Source of the DNA: Billgrantia pellis
Lineage (GTDB): Bacteria > Pseudomonadota > Gammaproteobacteria > Pseudomonadales > Halomonadaceae
Reading direction: 5' to 3'
NCBI RefSeq assembly: GCF_008297955.1
Contig: NZ_VTPY01000001.1
Coordinates: forward strand, 434,001 to 498,000
Length of the DNA: 64,000 nucleotides
Shown: positions 9,059 to 17,558 of the stretch, in pieces
Numbering within the stretch: position 1 is the stretch's first letter
Layout of the letters: each line of letters starts with the position of its first letter
Position numbers and translations under genes: made by a program
The notes under the pieces: generated by a model
What the model saw: the letters and a program-made list of their open reading frames with translations, nothing else
What the model was told of the DNA's origin: nothing
Databases searched by the model: none

Positions 9059-10015
9059 ATGCGCCACGAGTCGCTGTTGCCGACGCATCATGACCACGAT
9101 CAGGACAGTGTCTGGATGATCGGCTATCTGGACATCATGACCTTGCTGGTCGCCTTGATGGTACTGATCTTCACGCTGACTCACCTGGGCCGCGCCGATG
9201 ACGAGCCGGGCTACGTGGCTCCCCTGCCGAGCGAGGTGATCCGGACCCTGCCCTGGGCGCCGGTACCGCGCCTAGAGCCAAGGGGGCTGTCACCGACGGC
9301 GATCGCGGCGGCACTTGGCGTGGCGGGGCCGCCGGCTCGATCGACACCACCCGAAACGCCCGCGCCGGAAGGCCGCCTGCCGTTTCCGGCCCCTCCCACG
9401 CCGCTGGCGCTGCTCGAGCGTGACGACGCCACGCCGAGGGCATTGCCACAGCCGCTCGCGCCCGATGCCGCCGAGCTGTCGCTACCGCCCGCCGACTTCA
9501 TGCTGGTGCTGACCGGCCGTCCACCCGCAGGGGTGCGCGACATCGATCCCGTTGCCATCGCCGGCTCCGAGACGCTGCAGCAGCGATGGGAGGAGCGGAT
9601 ACAGGAGGCCCCGTATCTGGCCGACCTGGAAGGAGTCGAGGTGTCGCGGGTCGCGGAAGGGTTGCGGTTGAGGGTGGAGGACCGTTGGTTGTTTCCCACC
9701 GCTGCCGCCGAGTTGACCGACGACGGTGAGGCGCTCATCCAGCGGTTGGTCGAGGTCATCCAGCGACACGAGGGGGAAGTCGCCGTGGAGGGCCACACCG
9801 ACAGTCGACCGATCGAAACCGAGGCGTTTCCCTCCAACTGGGTGCTTTCCAGCGCCCGCGCCATTGCCATTGTGCACGCGCTGGAGCGGGCCGGGGTGGA
9901 GGCTCGTCGCCTGCGCGCCGTGGGCCTGGCCGATACCCGGCCACTGGCCGACAACGATACGGCAGAGGGCAGGGCGCAGAATCGCCGGGTGGAAGTGATT
10001 ATCCACGCGCGCTGA
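9059..10015 (+). CDS. Unpaired MotB/OmpA-like membrane protein
   Basis: 318-aa inner-membrane protein. A single N-terminal transmembrane helix (about residues 20-42) carries the Asp of the stator ion-binding position, in YLDIMTLLVALMVLIF. A long proline-rich periplasmic linker follows, then a C-terminal OmpA-like peptidoglycan-binding domain (GHTDSRP, SNWVLSSARA, NRRVEVII). It resembles a MotB-type stator subunit, but no MotA-type gene lies next to it. An ATG at 9017 would add 14 residues; 9059 is preferred because GAGG lies just before it. It could partner with a MotA-type protein encoded elsewhere, or may not be a stator at all. Confidence 0.75.
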   Translation: MRHESLLPTHHDHDQDSVWMIGYLDIMTLLVALMVLIFTLTHLGRADDEPGYVAPLPSEVIRTLPWAPVPRLEPRGLSPTAIAAALGVAGPPARSTPPETPAPEGRLPFPAPPTPLALLERDDATPRALPQPLAPDAAELSLPPADFMLVLTGRPPAGVRDIDPVAIAGSETLQQRWEERIQEAPYLADLEGVEVSRVAEGLRLRVEDRWLFPTAAAELTDDGEALIQRLVEVIQRHEGEVAVEGHTDSRPIETEAFPSNWVLSSARAIAIVHALERAGVEARRLRAVGLADTRPLADNDTAEGRAQNRRVEVIIHAR

Positions 10016-10096
10016 TGGCTAGGCGTTGTCCGAAGCGGGCCTGCGCTCGGTCATATGGCGTTGCACCGGCTCAACGGTCCTCTTTGAAGAAAACGC

Positions 10097-10123
10097 TAAA
10101 GTTATTTGGCTCGCGGCCGACAT
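10097..10123 (+). promoter_or_regulatory. Sigma-28 promoter of fliD copy 1
   Basis: TAAAGTTA, 11 bases, GCCGACAT. This is close to consensus with exact spacing and ends 43 bases before the fliD start codon. Confidence 0.85.
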
Positions 10124-10166
10124 AACGAGGACCAGGAGGTAAATCCACCAACACAGGGCAGTTCTC

Positions 10167-11597
10167 ATGGCCAGTATCTCTTCCCTCGGCATCGGCTCCG
10201 GGCTCGACCTCAACGGCCTGCTCGACCAGCTCGACGAGGCCGAGCGCGGCAAGCTCAAGCCCATCGAACGGCAGATCGAGACCCAGCAGGTCAAGATTTC
10301 CGCTTACGGCAAGCTGGAGGGGGCGCTGTCCGCTTTCCAGACCGCGGCCAAAGCGCTCAACGACGCCTCGCTCTACCAGAGCCTTTCCACTTCCGTCAGC
10401 GGCGATGCGGTACAGGCGGCGGCAGGTAGCGACGCCACGATAGGCCAGTACGACGTCACGGTAAATCACCTGGCGACGGCGGGCACCTTGGCTTCCGGGC
10501 GCCTGGAGGGAATCGAGAGCCTGGATCAGCCGCTGACCGATAGTGAGCAGACCCTGACACTGAGCTTCGCCAATGCGGAGGGTGGCGCGGGCGTTGACGT
10601 GCCGATTACCATCGCCGCGGGCAGCTCCCTGGAAGATATCCGCGATGCCATCAATGCGCATGAAGACGCCGGCGTAACGGCCTCCATCGTCAATGACGGC
10701 GCCGGCTACCGGTTGGCGCTGATGTCCAGCGAGACCGGTCAGGAAGCCTCCATCACCGGCCTCACTTTCGGTGACGCAGACGGAAACGCATATACTGACC
10801 CCAACAGCTTTTTCACCGCGGATGTAACGTTCAGCACCGCTGAAGGGGCCGGTGAGATCGCTCAGACGGGCCAGGATGCCAGCCTTGAGGTCAACGGCAT
10901 TCCCATCGTCAGCGCCTCCAATAAAGTGGAGGGGGCTATCCAGGGCGTCACGCTCAACCTGGCGGAAGAGGGCAGCAGCATCGTCAAGGTGGAGCAGAAC
11001 ACCCGTGCGGTACGCGAAGCGATCACCGGCTTCGTCGAAGCCTTCAACTCACTCAAGGACACCATCGGCGAGCTGACCGCCTTCAATAGCGAAAGCGGCG
11101 CTGCCGGCGACCTGCTTGGCGACAGCGCCGTGCGCAGCATCGAATCGCGCCTGCGCAGCGTGCTGGGCGGCGGTGTGGCGGCGGAAGAGGGCGGCTTCGC
11201 CATGCTCAGCGAGATCGGCATTTCGCTGAAGCTCGACGGCAAGCTCGAAATCGATGAGGAGCGCCTGGACGAGGTCATCGTCAACGACCAGGACGCCCTG
11301 AGCGCCTTCTTCGCCGGTGACAGCACCACGGGTGGCCTGGCCGGCCAGCTCAGTGAAACGGTTACCCAACTGAGCGGCAGCAACGGTGCCCTGGGGGGCG
11401 CCAAGAGCGGTGCCGAGAACCGTATCGAGAGCCTTAAAGAGCGCTACATTCGCATGGAGCAGAGCATCGAAGGCACCATCGCCCGCTACCGCACCCAATT
11501 CGGCCAGCTCGACGGCCTGATCGCCCAGATGAACCAGACCAGCGACTATCTGTTCCAGCAGTTCGATATGATGAACGCCCAGCTCGGGAAGAAGTGA
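10167..11597 (+). CDS. fliD: FliD, filament cap protein (copy 1)
   Basis: 476-aa filament-cap protein that sits at the tip and guides flagellin folding. Its N terminus (MASISSLGIGSGLDLNGLLDQL) and C terminus (MNQTSDYLFQQFDMMNAQLGKK) are the conserved coiled-coil ends of FliD, and the central part is the variable cap region. It is very similar to the second copy at 23480, especially at both ends, while the middle differs. It has its own sigma-28 promoter and a following terminator, so it forms a single-gene unit ahead of the flagellin genes. Confidence 0.96.
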   Translation: MASISSLGIGSGLDLNGLLDQLDEAERGKLKPIERQIETQQVKISAYGKLEGALSAFQTAAKALNDASLYQSLSTSVSGDAVQAAAGSDATIGQYDVTVNHLATAGTLASGRLEGIESLDQPLTDSEQTLTLSFANAEGGAGVDVPITIAAGSSLEDIRDAINAHEDAGVTASIVNDGAGYRLALMSSETGQEASITGLTFGDADGNAYTDPNSFFTADVTFSTAEGAGEIAQTGQDASLEVNGIPIVSASNKVEGAIQGVTLNLAEEGSSIVKVEQNTRAVREAITGFVEAFNSLKDTIGELTAFNSESGAAGDLLGDSAVRSIESRLRSVLGGGVAAEEGGFAMLSEIGISLKLDGKLEIDEERLDEVIVNDQDALSAFFAGDSTTGGLAGQLSETVTQLSGSNGALGGAKSGAENRIESLKERYIRMEQSIEGTIARYRTQFGQLDGLIAQMNQTSDYLFQQFDMMNAQLGKK

Positions 11598-11620
11598 TCG
11601 TCAACCCGTCAGCACCTCAG

Positions 11621-11648
11621 CCGCCCCACAGTGGGCGGTTGTCATTTT
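11621..11648 (+). terminator. Rho-independent terminator after fliD copy 1
   Basis: A six-base-pair stem (CCGCCC/GGGCGG) with a six-base loop is followed by a T-rich tail (TTGTCATTTT). Confidence 0.65.
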
Positions 11649-11655
11649 GAATGGC

Positions 11656-11865
11656 ATGAAGCCGCCGCTGTCTCATTCCTTTCCTCGTTTCCTGGGCCTG
11701 TTCAGACTTGACGCCGTACTCCGCGAGTCCATTGACGACGTCACCGTCACGGAGACGGCCTTACGGCTTGGTATGACACGCGCTGCCCTTTATCGCATCC
11801 TGAAGGGAAGCGCGGGTATCTCCGCGGATATGGCGCTGCGCCTTGAGCGAGCGCTGGCGAGCTAA
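11656..11865 (+). CDS. Short HigA-like HTH protein, possibly a remnant
   Basis: 69-aa protein with a helix-turn-helix resembling HigA/XRE antitoxins: VTETALRLGMTRAALYRILKG, then GISADMALRLERALAS. HigA proteins normally continue for about 25 more residues (the SAEFW region); here the frame stops right after the last HTH helix. No toxin gene is adjacent. It is either a very small DNA-binding protein or the truncated remnant of an antitoxin or regulator. A TTG start at 11647 is possible, but it would overlap the terminator. The stop codon lies within the -35 box of the next promoter. Confidence 0.5.
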   Translation: MKPPLSHSFPRFLGLFRLDAVLRESIDDVTVTETALRLGMTRAALYRILKGSAGISADMALRLERALAS

Positions 11866-11889
11866 AGGTTTTCCCTCTGATGCCGATAT
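11863..11889 (+). promoter_or_regulatory. Sigma-28 promoter of flagellin gene 1
   Basis: TAAAGGTT, 11 bases, GCCGATAT. The first three bases of the -35 box are also the stop codon of the preceding HTH gene. Confidence 0.8.
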
Positions 11890-11934
11890 TCCCTCCACCG
11901 GTGTATGTACATCACGTCCGATGGAGGGCATGGC

Positions 11935-12762
11935 GTGTTTACCCTCAACACCAACATCCTGTCGATGATCGTGCAGAACAACCTGCGCGGCAGCCAGAAG
12001 GCCATGCAAACCGCCATGCAGCGGCTCTCGTCGGGCCAGCGCATCAATAGCGCCAAGGACGACCCGGCGGGGCAGGCCATCGCCAACCGTATGACGGCGC
12101 AGATCCGCGGGCTCGACCAGGCGGCGAGAAACGCCAACGACGGTATCTCGCTGGTACAAACCGCCGAGGCGGCGCTCGGCCAGGTCAACGACAACCTTCA
12201 GCGTATTCGCGAGCTCACCGTGCAAGCCGGTAACGGCACGCTGAGCCCCACCGATCTTGCCGCGATTCAGGACGAGATCGACCAGCGCTTGGACGAGATC
12301 GACCGTATCGGGCTGCAAACGGGCTTCAACGGCGTTTCCGTGCTGGGAGAGAACCGCCGTGTGCACATTCAGGTAGGGGCCAACGACGGCGAGACCATTG
12401 CCATCGAACTCCAAACCATCGATCGGAATTCGCTGGGGCTGGAGGGTTTTCGCGTCGTGGCGGGCGAAGAGGGCGATGCCACCGAATCGCCGCTGGATAC
12501 CCTCGATGAGGCGCTAAAACGCGTCGACCGCCAGCGCAGCCAGCTCGGCGCATTACACAACCGCTTCGAGGCGGTGATCGACAATATCCAGAGTACTGTC
12601 GTGAACCTCGGCGCCGCCCGCTCGCGCATCATGGATGCCGACTACGCCCGGGAAGCCTCCAACCTGGTGCGTGCTCAGATCCTGCAGCAGGTCGGTTTCG
12701 CCATTCTGGCCCAGGCAAACCGCCAACCCGAACTCGTGCTGGAGCTGCTGCGCCAGCGCTGA
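11935..12762 (+). CDS. fliC: Flagellin 1 (short, no variable domain)
   Basis: 275-aa flagellin consisting almost only of the conserved D0/D1 ends. N terminus: MFTLNTNILSMIVQNNL, then RLSSGQRINSAKDDPAGQAIANRM. C terminus: ARSRIMDADYAREASNLVRAQILQQ. The exposed variable middle is nearly absent. The tail ends VLELLRQR, unlike the usual LSLL(G/R) end. A GTG start at 11935 is chosen over an upstream ATG at 11905 because GGAGG lies seven bases before the GTG and the resulting N terminus matches flagellins. It has its own sigma-28 promoter. It may be a minor or surface-specific filament subunit. Confidence 0.93.
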   Translation: MFTLNTNILSMIVQNNLRGSQKAMQTAMQRLSSGQRINSAKDDPAGQAIANRMTAQIRGLDQAARNANDGISLVQTAEAALGQVNDNLQRIRELTVQAGNGTLSPTDLAAIQDEIDQRLDEIDRIGLQTGFNGVSVLGENRRVHIQVGANDGETIAIELQTIDRNSLGLEGFRVVAGEEGDATESPLDTLDEALKRVDRQRSQLGALHNRFEAVIDNIQSTVVNLGAARSRIMDADYAREASNLVRAQILQQVGFAILAQANRQPELVLELLRQR

Positions 12763-12818
12763 AGCCGCCTCGCCCGAGCCTCGTCAACACGCAAGCGAAA
12801 AAAATTTTCCTTTCCCCC

Positions 12819-12845
12819 TAAAGTCCGGCCGATAGGTGCCGTTAA
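12819..12845 (+). promoter_or_regulatory. Sigma-28 promoter of flagellin gene 2
   Basis: TAAAGTCC, 11 bases, GCCGTTAA, about 110 bases before the flagellin ATG. This leaves a fairly long untranslated leader. Confidence 0.75.
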
Positions 12846-12955
12846 ACAGGGTAACGGCCAACGGCGCCGTTGAGGCAGGCCCGAGATGCTGGGCCAAGAA
12901 ATTAAAGGTTCAGTGGGCCCGCCAATGGAGCCCTCAACGAAAGAAGGAATGACCC

Positions 12956-14059
12956 ATGTCAGTCATCAATACCAACATCACCTCGATGATCGGCCAGTCC
13001 AACCTGTCCAAGAGCCAGAACGCCCTGCAAACCAGCATGGAACGTCTCTCCTCCGGCCTGCGCATCAACAGCGCCAAGGACGATGCCGCCGGTCAGGCCA
13101 TCGCCAACCGCATGACCGCTCAGATCACTGGTCTGGCCCAGGCTCAGCGTAACGCTAACGACGGCATTTCTCTGGCGCAGACCGCTGAGGGCGCTCTGGG
13201 TCAGATCAACGACAACGTCCAGCGTATTCGTGAACTGACCGTTCAGGCTCAGAATGGCACTAACTCTGTCGCTGACAAGCAGTCCATTCAGGACGAAATC
13301 AACCAACGCCTGGATGAGATCAATCGTATCTCTGACGAAACCGCCTTCAACGGCGTCCGCGTATTGGCCGATACTGATACTCTGAACATTCAGGTCGGTG
13401 CCAACGATGGCGAAGTCATTGGGGTCGAGCTGGAGCAGATCAATGCTCAAGCACTGGGTCTGGATACTTTTAACGTTCAGACACTTGTCAGTGAAGGTGA
13501 CCTGACTCAAGCTGCTCTGGAAGATGGCCAAGGCACTCCGGTGGCCGTAGCTCACTCCGACATCACCTTTACTCGTGGCGGTGAGGAAGTGACCGTTGCG
13601 GCTGCTGACTTCACTGTTGACGACGACGGTAACCACTACGTTAAGATTGACAATGAGTTCTATGCCGCTTCCGTCAGCATCACTGACGGAGATGGTACTA
13701 ATGACCCGACAGCTGACGTCACTATTGGCGCAAAGGTTGATAATATTATCGTTGGCGGTGCCGCTGGCGAATCTGTCGAAGCCACTGCCAGTCCGCTTGC
13801 CACGCTGGACGAAGCCCTGAGTCAGATCGACGGCCTGCGTTCTTCTCTGGGTGCCGTGCAGAACCGTTTCGAGGACGCCATCACCAACCTGAACACCAAC
13901 GAGACCAACCTGTCTGCCGCTCGCTCGCGCATCGAAGATGCCGACTACGCGGTGGAAGTGGCCAACATGACCCGCTCGCAGATTCTGCAGCAGGCCGGCA
14001 CTTCCGTTCTGGCTCAGGCCAACCAGATCCCGCAGAACGTGCTGTCTCTGCTGGGTTAA
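12956..14059 (+). CDS. fliC: Flagellin 2 (probable major filament protein)
   Basis: 367-aa flagellin with standard ends (MSVINTNITSMIGQSNL; C-terminal ILQQAGTSVLAQANQIPQNVLSLLG) and a modest, acidic variable region at about residues 175-280. A strong AAGGAATG ribosome site and a strong terminator after the gene fit high expression. Codon choice changes visibly: many T-ending codons and a lower G+C content from about 13130 to 13800 compared with neighbouring genes. This may reflect strong expression, or exchange of the antigenic region. Sigma-28 dependent. Confidence 0.96.
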   Translation: MSVINTNITSMIGQSNLSKSQNALQTSMERLSSGLRINSAKDDAAGQAIANRMTAQITGLAQAQRNANDGISLAQTAEGALGQINDNVQRIRELTVQAQNGTNSVADKQSIQDEINQRLDEINRISDETAFNGVRVLADTDTLNIQVGANDGEVIGVELEQINAQALGLDTFNVQTLVSEGDLTQAALEDGQGTPVAVAHSDITFTRGGEEVTVAAADFTVDDDGNHYVKIDNEFYAASVSITDGDGTNDPTADVTIGAKVDNIIVGGAAGESVEATASPLATLDEALSQIDGLRSSLGAVQNRFEDAITNLNTNETNLSAARSRIEDADYAVEVANMTRSQILQQAGTSVLAQANQIPQNVLSLLG

Positions 14060-14109
14060 TCTGACACTTGTTCGGATGGGGCAAGCTCTGTCCCATCCTT
14101 CGAGACCCT

Positions 14110-14138
14110 ACAGGCGCCCTTGTGGCGCCTGTTTTCTT
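14110..14138 (+). terminator. Rho-independent terminator after flagellin 2
   Basis: A nine-base-pair stem ACAGGCGCC/GGCGCCTGT with a five-base loop is followed by TTTCTT. It ends only 14 bases before the next start codon. Confidence 0.9.
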
Positions 14139-14151
14139 AAGAGAAGGGCAC

Positions 14152-14520
14152 ATGTACGAACGGCACTCGAGCCTATCGGCAAGGGAGTTAATCGACGACC
14201 TTTTACCAAAACTCAAGGCCACCGAGCATTTCCTTGGGAATACGCTTAACGCCAAGGTCCAGCACTCTCCGGAACCCCGCGAGCAGTTGCGCCTCCGTAA
14301 CCTCAAGGCCGAGTTCGAGCTGGAAGTCAGCATGATCCGCATGAACCTGAAGCATCTGCTGAGGCGCTATTCGCAAGAGCTGGCATCGATGAGCGAAGGC
14401 GATGAAGATTTACTTCTGGAGCTGGACGAGCATGAGGTCGTCGCCATCAAGGGCATGCGGCAACTTTTTCAACGTACCCATGAACTGCAAACGAATCTGG
14501 GAGAAAGGGTTGATGTCTGA
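14152..14520 (+). CDS. Unidentified helical protein downstream of flagellin
   Basis: 122-aa, charged, probably all-helical cytoplasmic protein without a signal peptide. I do not recognise a family. The start at 14152 follows AGAAGGG; a longer frame to 14068 would run through the terminator. It overlaps the next gene by eight bases. Size, helicity and position behind flagellin would suit a chaperone or filament-related regulator, but that is inference only. Transcription could come from read-through past the terminator or from an unseen promoter. Confidence 0.7.
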   Translation: MYERHSSLSARELIDDLLPKLKATEHFLGNTLNAKVQHSPEPREQLRLRNLKAEFELEVSMIRMNLKHLLRRYSQELASMSEGDEDLLLELDEHEVVAIKGMRQLFQRTHELQTNLGERVDV

Positions 14521-14710
14521 GGAGAAGCAACAACAGATCATTCATGCGCTGCAACAGGTTATCGACGATACCCGACACACCATCGACCGCTTCGAAGCTA
14601 CCGGCATGGACGAGCAGATGCCGGTAGATTATGACCGCTTGTTTGGGATTTTGGACGATGCGAACAGGCAACAGCGGCAGCATACGCTGTTGATGCTGGG
14701 CAGCGCGTGA
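14513..14710 (+). CDS. Unidentified 65-aa protein
   Basis: Small, glutamine-rich, helical protein (MSEEKQQQIIHALQQ... to LLMLGSA), overlapping the end of the preceding gene and so probably translated with it. GAGAAAGGG lies upstream of its ATG. No family is recognised and there are no membrane segments. Together with its neighbour it could be a two-component accessory of the filament genes; nothing in the sequence proves this. Confidence 0.6.
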   Translation: MSEEKQQQIIHALQQVIDDTRHTIDRFEATGMDEQMPVDYDRLFGILDDANRQQRQHTLLMLGSA

Positions 14711-14765
14711 GGCGCGTTACGAAAGGCAAGTTGCTACAAAGAAACAATTCCGAAAAGGAGCAGAA

Positions 14766-15065
14766 ATGAGTTTGCAGGATAGTACCGATACCCAAGGAAA
14801 AAATACCGATACCCAAGAATCCACTGTCGATATTTCTCAACGCCTGTTTTCCCTGGCCAACGCGTTTCGCGTCGCCGCCGTGCTGTGTGTCGTCTTCGGG
14901 CTCTACTTGTTTTTTGAAGTCATCCAATTTGCCAATGTCGCCGGTTGGGCTACCTATGAGGTTGGCTTTTTTCGGCTGGGTATTGCAGTGATTGTTTCAC
15001 TGTTTCTCCTGTTAGGGGAGAAGGTGTGCCGGTATATCGACGATGAGAGACATGACATGTTATGA
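14766..15065 (+). CDS. Unidentified small membrane protein with two helices
   Basis: 99-aa protein with two hydrophobic helices, at about residues 36-56 (FRVAAVLCVVFGLYLFFEVI) and 66-84 (GFFRLGIAVIVSLFLLLGE). A polar N-terminal tail of about 25 residues is rich in Ser, Thr, Asp and Gln. It starts after a good AAAAGGAG site. Third of a run of three unrecognised genes behind flagellin 2, 55 bases after the second. The stretch 15066-15263 after it holds no gene I can support. Confidence 0.65.
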   Translation: MSLQDSTDTQGKNTDTQESTVDISQRLFSLANAFRVAAVLCVVFGLYLFFEVIQFANVAGWATYEVGFFRLGIAVIVSLFLLLGEKVCRYIDDERHDML

Positions 15066-15263
15066 GGCATTCGATTGGCGATTCACGTCATGCATGACTC
15101 GTCCATTGGCCAGGCAATTCCATTCCGACACATCGACCTCTGACCGGTGGGAGCGTCTCCGGCAGGGAGGTGTGTCTGACGGGTGTCAGAATGATTGGCT
15201 TCGGTGTGTTTCGGCGACCCATGCAGTGGCGCGCGTTGCGCTACCACTGCACAGTCGGGCCGC

Positions 15264-15770
15264 TCAACGGGTCGGATTCAACTCGGTAATCTTCAGCGTC
15301 GCCGATTGCATCTGAGGGCTGCCATGCACGCCGACCCAAACGTTATACATGCCACTGGCAGGATGCTGGAACATGACGACCGGATCGAGGCCGTTGAAGT
15401 CGTCGTTGCAGTACCAGCGGCCATCGGGAGCGTTAATGACCAGCGTGGTATCGGAGGCGGATTGCACGGCAAAGTACAGCGGCATGCTGCCGGCGGTATA
15501 GTGCAGGTCGACATCCGGCGCGCTGGCCATGATGTAGCCGGTACAGTTGGGGCCCAGTTTCGCGCTTACCTGGTTGGAGCCGCCGGCCTGCAGGTTCTGG
15601 GTCCAGGGATCGGGGGTAAAGCCCGCCTGAAGGTGCACGCTGCCGTAGCTGGGGTCGCCGGACCAGTCGGGCTGTTGCGCCTGGGTGTGAGTCGTCGCGA
15701 GGGTCAGCGTGCAGCACAGGGCCGCGGCACCGAGCCGTGCGGACGTGAAAGCGTCGGGATAACGGATCAT
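15264..15770 (-). CDS. Secreted PPC-like beta-sandwich protein
   Basis: 168-aa protein with a signal peptide (about residues 1-31: basic start, LGAAALCCTLTLA core, TQAQ cleavage region). The mature part has aromatic and glycine patterns such as GFTPDP, NCTGYI, LHYTAG, SDTTLVINAPDGRWYCNDDFNG and YNVWVG. This pattern occurs in exported proteins resembling the pre-peptidase C-terminal (PPC) fold. Two or three cysteines could form a disulfide. No catalytic residues of a protease are visible, so I call it a periplasmic or secreted domain protein of unknown role. It is oriented against the neighbouring genes and has no clear link to motility. Confidence 0.7.
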   Translation of the reverse strand: MIRYPDAFTSARLGAAALCCTLTLATTHTQAQQPDWSGDPSYGSVHLQAGFTPDPWTQNLQAGGSNQVSAKLGPNCTGYIMASAPDVDLHYTAGSMPLYFAVQSASDTTLVINAPDGRWYCNDDFNGLDPVVMFQHPASGMYNVWVGVHGSPQMQSATLKITELNPTR

Positions 15771-15962
15771 GACAAGTTCCTGCGTAGCGTCATCCCCGCT
15801 GAGGAGTCGCCATGGCCAGCGGGGAGGGTTGGGTTTCTCGTTATGGGATGAGCCGGCAGTCTAATACCGCTTCGCTTCGTTATAAAGTGTCATGAGTGGG
15901 GGTTGAGTGGGCGGACGGGGGGCTGAGTGGGAGCGTGAGGAAGCGCGAGGGACGGAGCGAAC

Positions 15963-16184
15963 ATGCCAAGCATTGATGTACGGATCGAACTCTCCGCCGA
16001 GGCCTGCCTGGCCCATTATAAGGGGCGAGTCGGTCAGGTGCTCGCGCATAGTCTCGACGGGCGACGGGTCGTCTTTCCTGCCGAGGCGTTGCGTCGGGTG
16101 GTGACACGCGACGGCGTGCACGGCACGTATCGGTTGGTATTCTCACGGGAAGGGCGGTTTCAGACGATAGTGCGGCTGGGCTGA
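15963..16184 (+). CDS. DUF2835 family protein
   Basis: 73-aa soluble protein matching the small DUF2835 family as I remember it: acidic and aliphatic N-terminal strand, an AHYKG segment, then DGRRVVFPAEALRRVVTRDGVHGTYRLVF. Function unknown in the family. It starts with ATG at 15963 after GGACGGAGCG. It stands alone between a secreted-protein gene and a diguanylate cyclase. The 192 bases before it (15771-15962) contain no other gene I can support. Confidence 0.75.
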   Translation: MPSIDVRIELSAEACLAHYKGRVGQVLAHSLDGRRVVFPAEALRRVVTRDGVHGTYRLVFSREGRFQTIVRLG

Positions 16185-16326
16185 TCCGCCGCCAAGCTCA
16201 CTGCGAGCGACGTCTGTGGTACTGCCGGATGCTGAGCTCTGGTATAAGATCGGCGGGTCATTCCTATTTTTTCCGACTTATCTCATTCTCGGCCATCGAT
16301 CCTGGGCCGCTCTACAAGGCCATGTC

Positions 16327-17547
16327 ATGTCGACACGCAAGACGCGGAAACCTCGTGAGTACCAGAACCGTCGCCTGGATGCGTTGGCCGCACCGCCTGA
16401 AGCGGGGCATGAACTTTTCGTCGGGCTGAGCTCGCTGGGCGATACGCTGAGTCGTCGTCATCACTCTCGGGATTTCGCGTTCGCGCACTCACGCTATCTT
16501 CGCAGTCGGGTTCTCGCAGTTGGGCTGATCTTTTCTTTGCTGTCACCGCTATGGATCGTGGTGGACGCGCTGGCCCTGCCGGCTGAGCTGCTGAAGTACA
16601 CGCTCGTGGGGCGGGTCGGATTGATGCTGGGGCTATTGACCGTCTTGCTGCTTGCCTTCACGAGCGGTGAGCGGGTGCGACGCGTTCGTTTCAGCGCCGG
16701 TATGCTGCTGGCCTTGCCGGCGGCCTTCTATCTCTTCGTCTTGGTCGTGTTGCCCGACCCACAAGTGCAGCGCCTGGTGGGCTATGGGTTCATCCCTTTC
16801 CTGCTGGTGGCTTCGCTTAGCGTGTTTCCGTTCACCCTGCTCGAGTCGCTATTTGCCGGTCTTCTCCTATTGGGGCTGTTGGGTTTTTCCCAGGTCATCG
16901 ATGGCAGTTGGATGACCGGACGAGGCATGGAGGCGCTCTGGCTGCTTTCGAGTCTGTTGATGGTTTCTCTGGCGGCGAATCATTTTCAGCTCAGCCTGCT
17001 GCTGCGGCTATATCGTCAGGCGACTCACGATCCTCTGACGGGACTTTTCAATCGCGGCGCGTTGGAGATACACCTGGCCAAGATTCAGGCATGGCAGCGC
17101 GAAACCGAGGGGCCAGGTCGTACCGGTAACATTCCCTGCTCCTTGCTGCTGCTCGACCTCGATCACTTCAAGCGAGTCAATGACAGTTACGGCCACTCCG
17201 TGGGCGATACGGTGCTGCAACAGTTCGCCGAATTGCTGGTGGGGCAGACGCGACGACATGACTGTGTGGCACGCTACGGCGGCGAGGAGTTCGTGGTGTT
17301 GTTGGTGGGCAGTGGCCAGGCAAGGGCCATGGAGGTGGCCGAGCGCATTCGCTACGCGGTGGAGTCGTTCGAGTTCGCCGATCACGAAGGGCGGCGTATT
17401 CCCGTTACCACGAGCATCGGAGTGACTCCCCTGCTGGAAGACGAACCGACATTAGCGGCGCTCAGGCGCGCCGACGAGGCGCTCTTCCAGGCCAAGCGCG
17501 ACGGGCGTAACCAAGTCGCTGCGGTCGAGGTCACGACCCATGGCTAA
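16327..17547 (+). CDS. Membrane diguanylate cyclase (GGDEF, GGEEF variant)
   Basis: 406-aa inner-membrane diguanylate cyclase. A soluble N-terminal tail of about 55 residues is followed by six hydrophobic segments (about residues 60-230), forming a membrane sensor region of unknown ligand. A GGDEF domain occupies about 240-400. The active site reads RYGGEEF and an RxxD product-inhibition site (RRHD) stands five residues before it, so an active, feedback-inhibited enzyme is expected. A frame extends upstream to 16216, but the ATG at 16327 follows AAGG at good spacing and removes an unlikely extension. It is followed directly by the sigma-28 promoter of the LOV gene. Confidence 0.9.
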   Translation: MSTRKTRKPREYQNRRLDALAAPPEAGHELFVGLSSLGDTLSRRHHSRDFAFAHSRYLRSRVLAVGLIFSLLSPLWIVVDALALPAELLKYTLVGRVGLMLGLLTVLLLAFTSGERVRRVRFSAGMLLALPAAFYLFVLVVLPDPQVQRLVGYGFIPFLLVASLSVFPFTLLESLFAGLLLLGLLGFSQVIDGSWMTGRGMEALWLLSSLLMVSLAANHFQLSLLLRLYRQATHDPLTGLFNRGALEIHLAKIQAWQRETEGPGRTGNIPCSLLLLDLDHFKRVNDSYGHSVGDTVLQQFAELLVGQTRRHDCVARYGGEEFVVLLVGSGQARAMEVAERIRYAVESFEFADHEGRRIPVTTSIGVTPLLEDEPTLAALRRADEALFQAKRDGRNQVAAVEVTTHG

Positions 17548-17558
17548 TGGCCGGCGGC

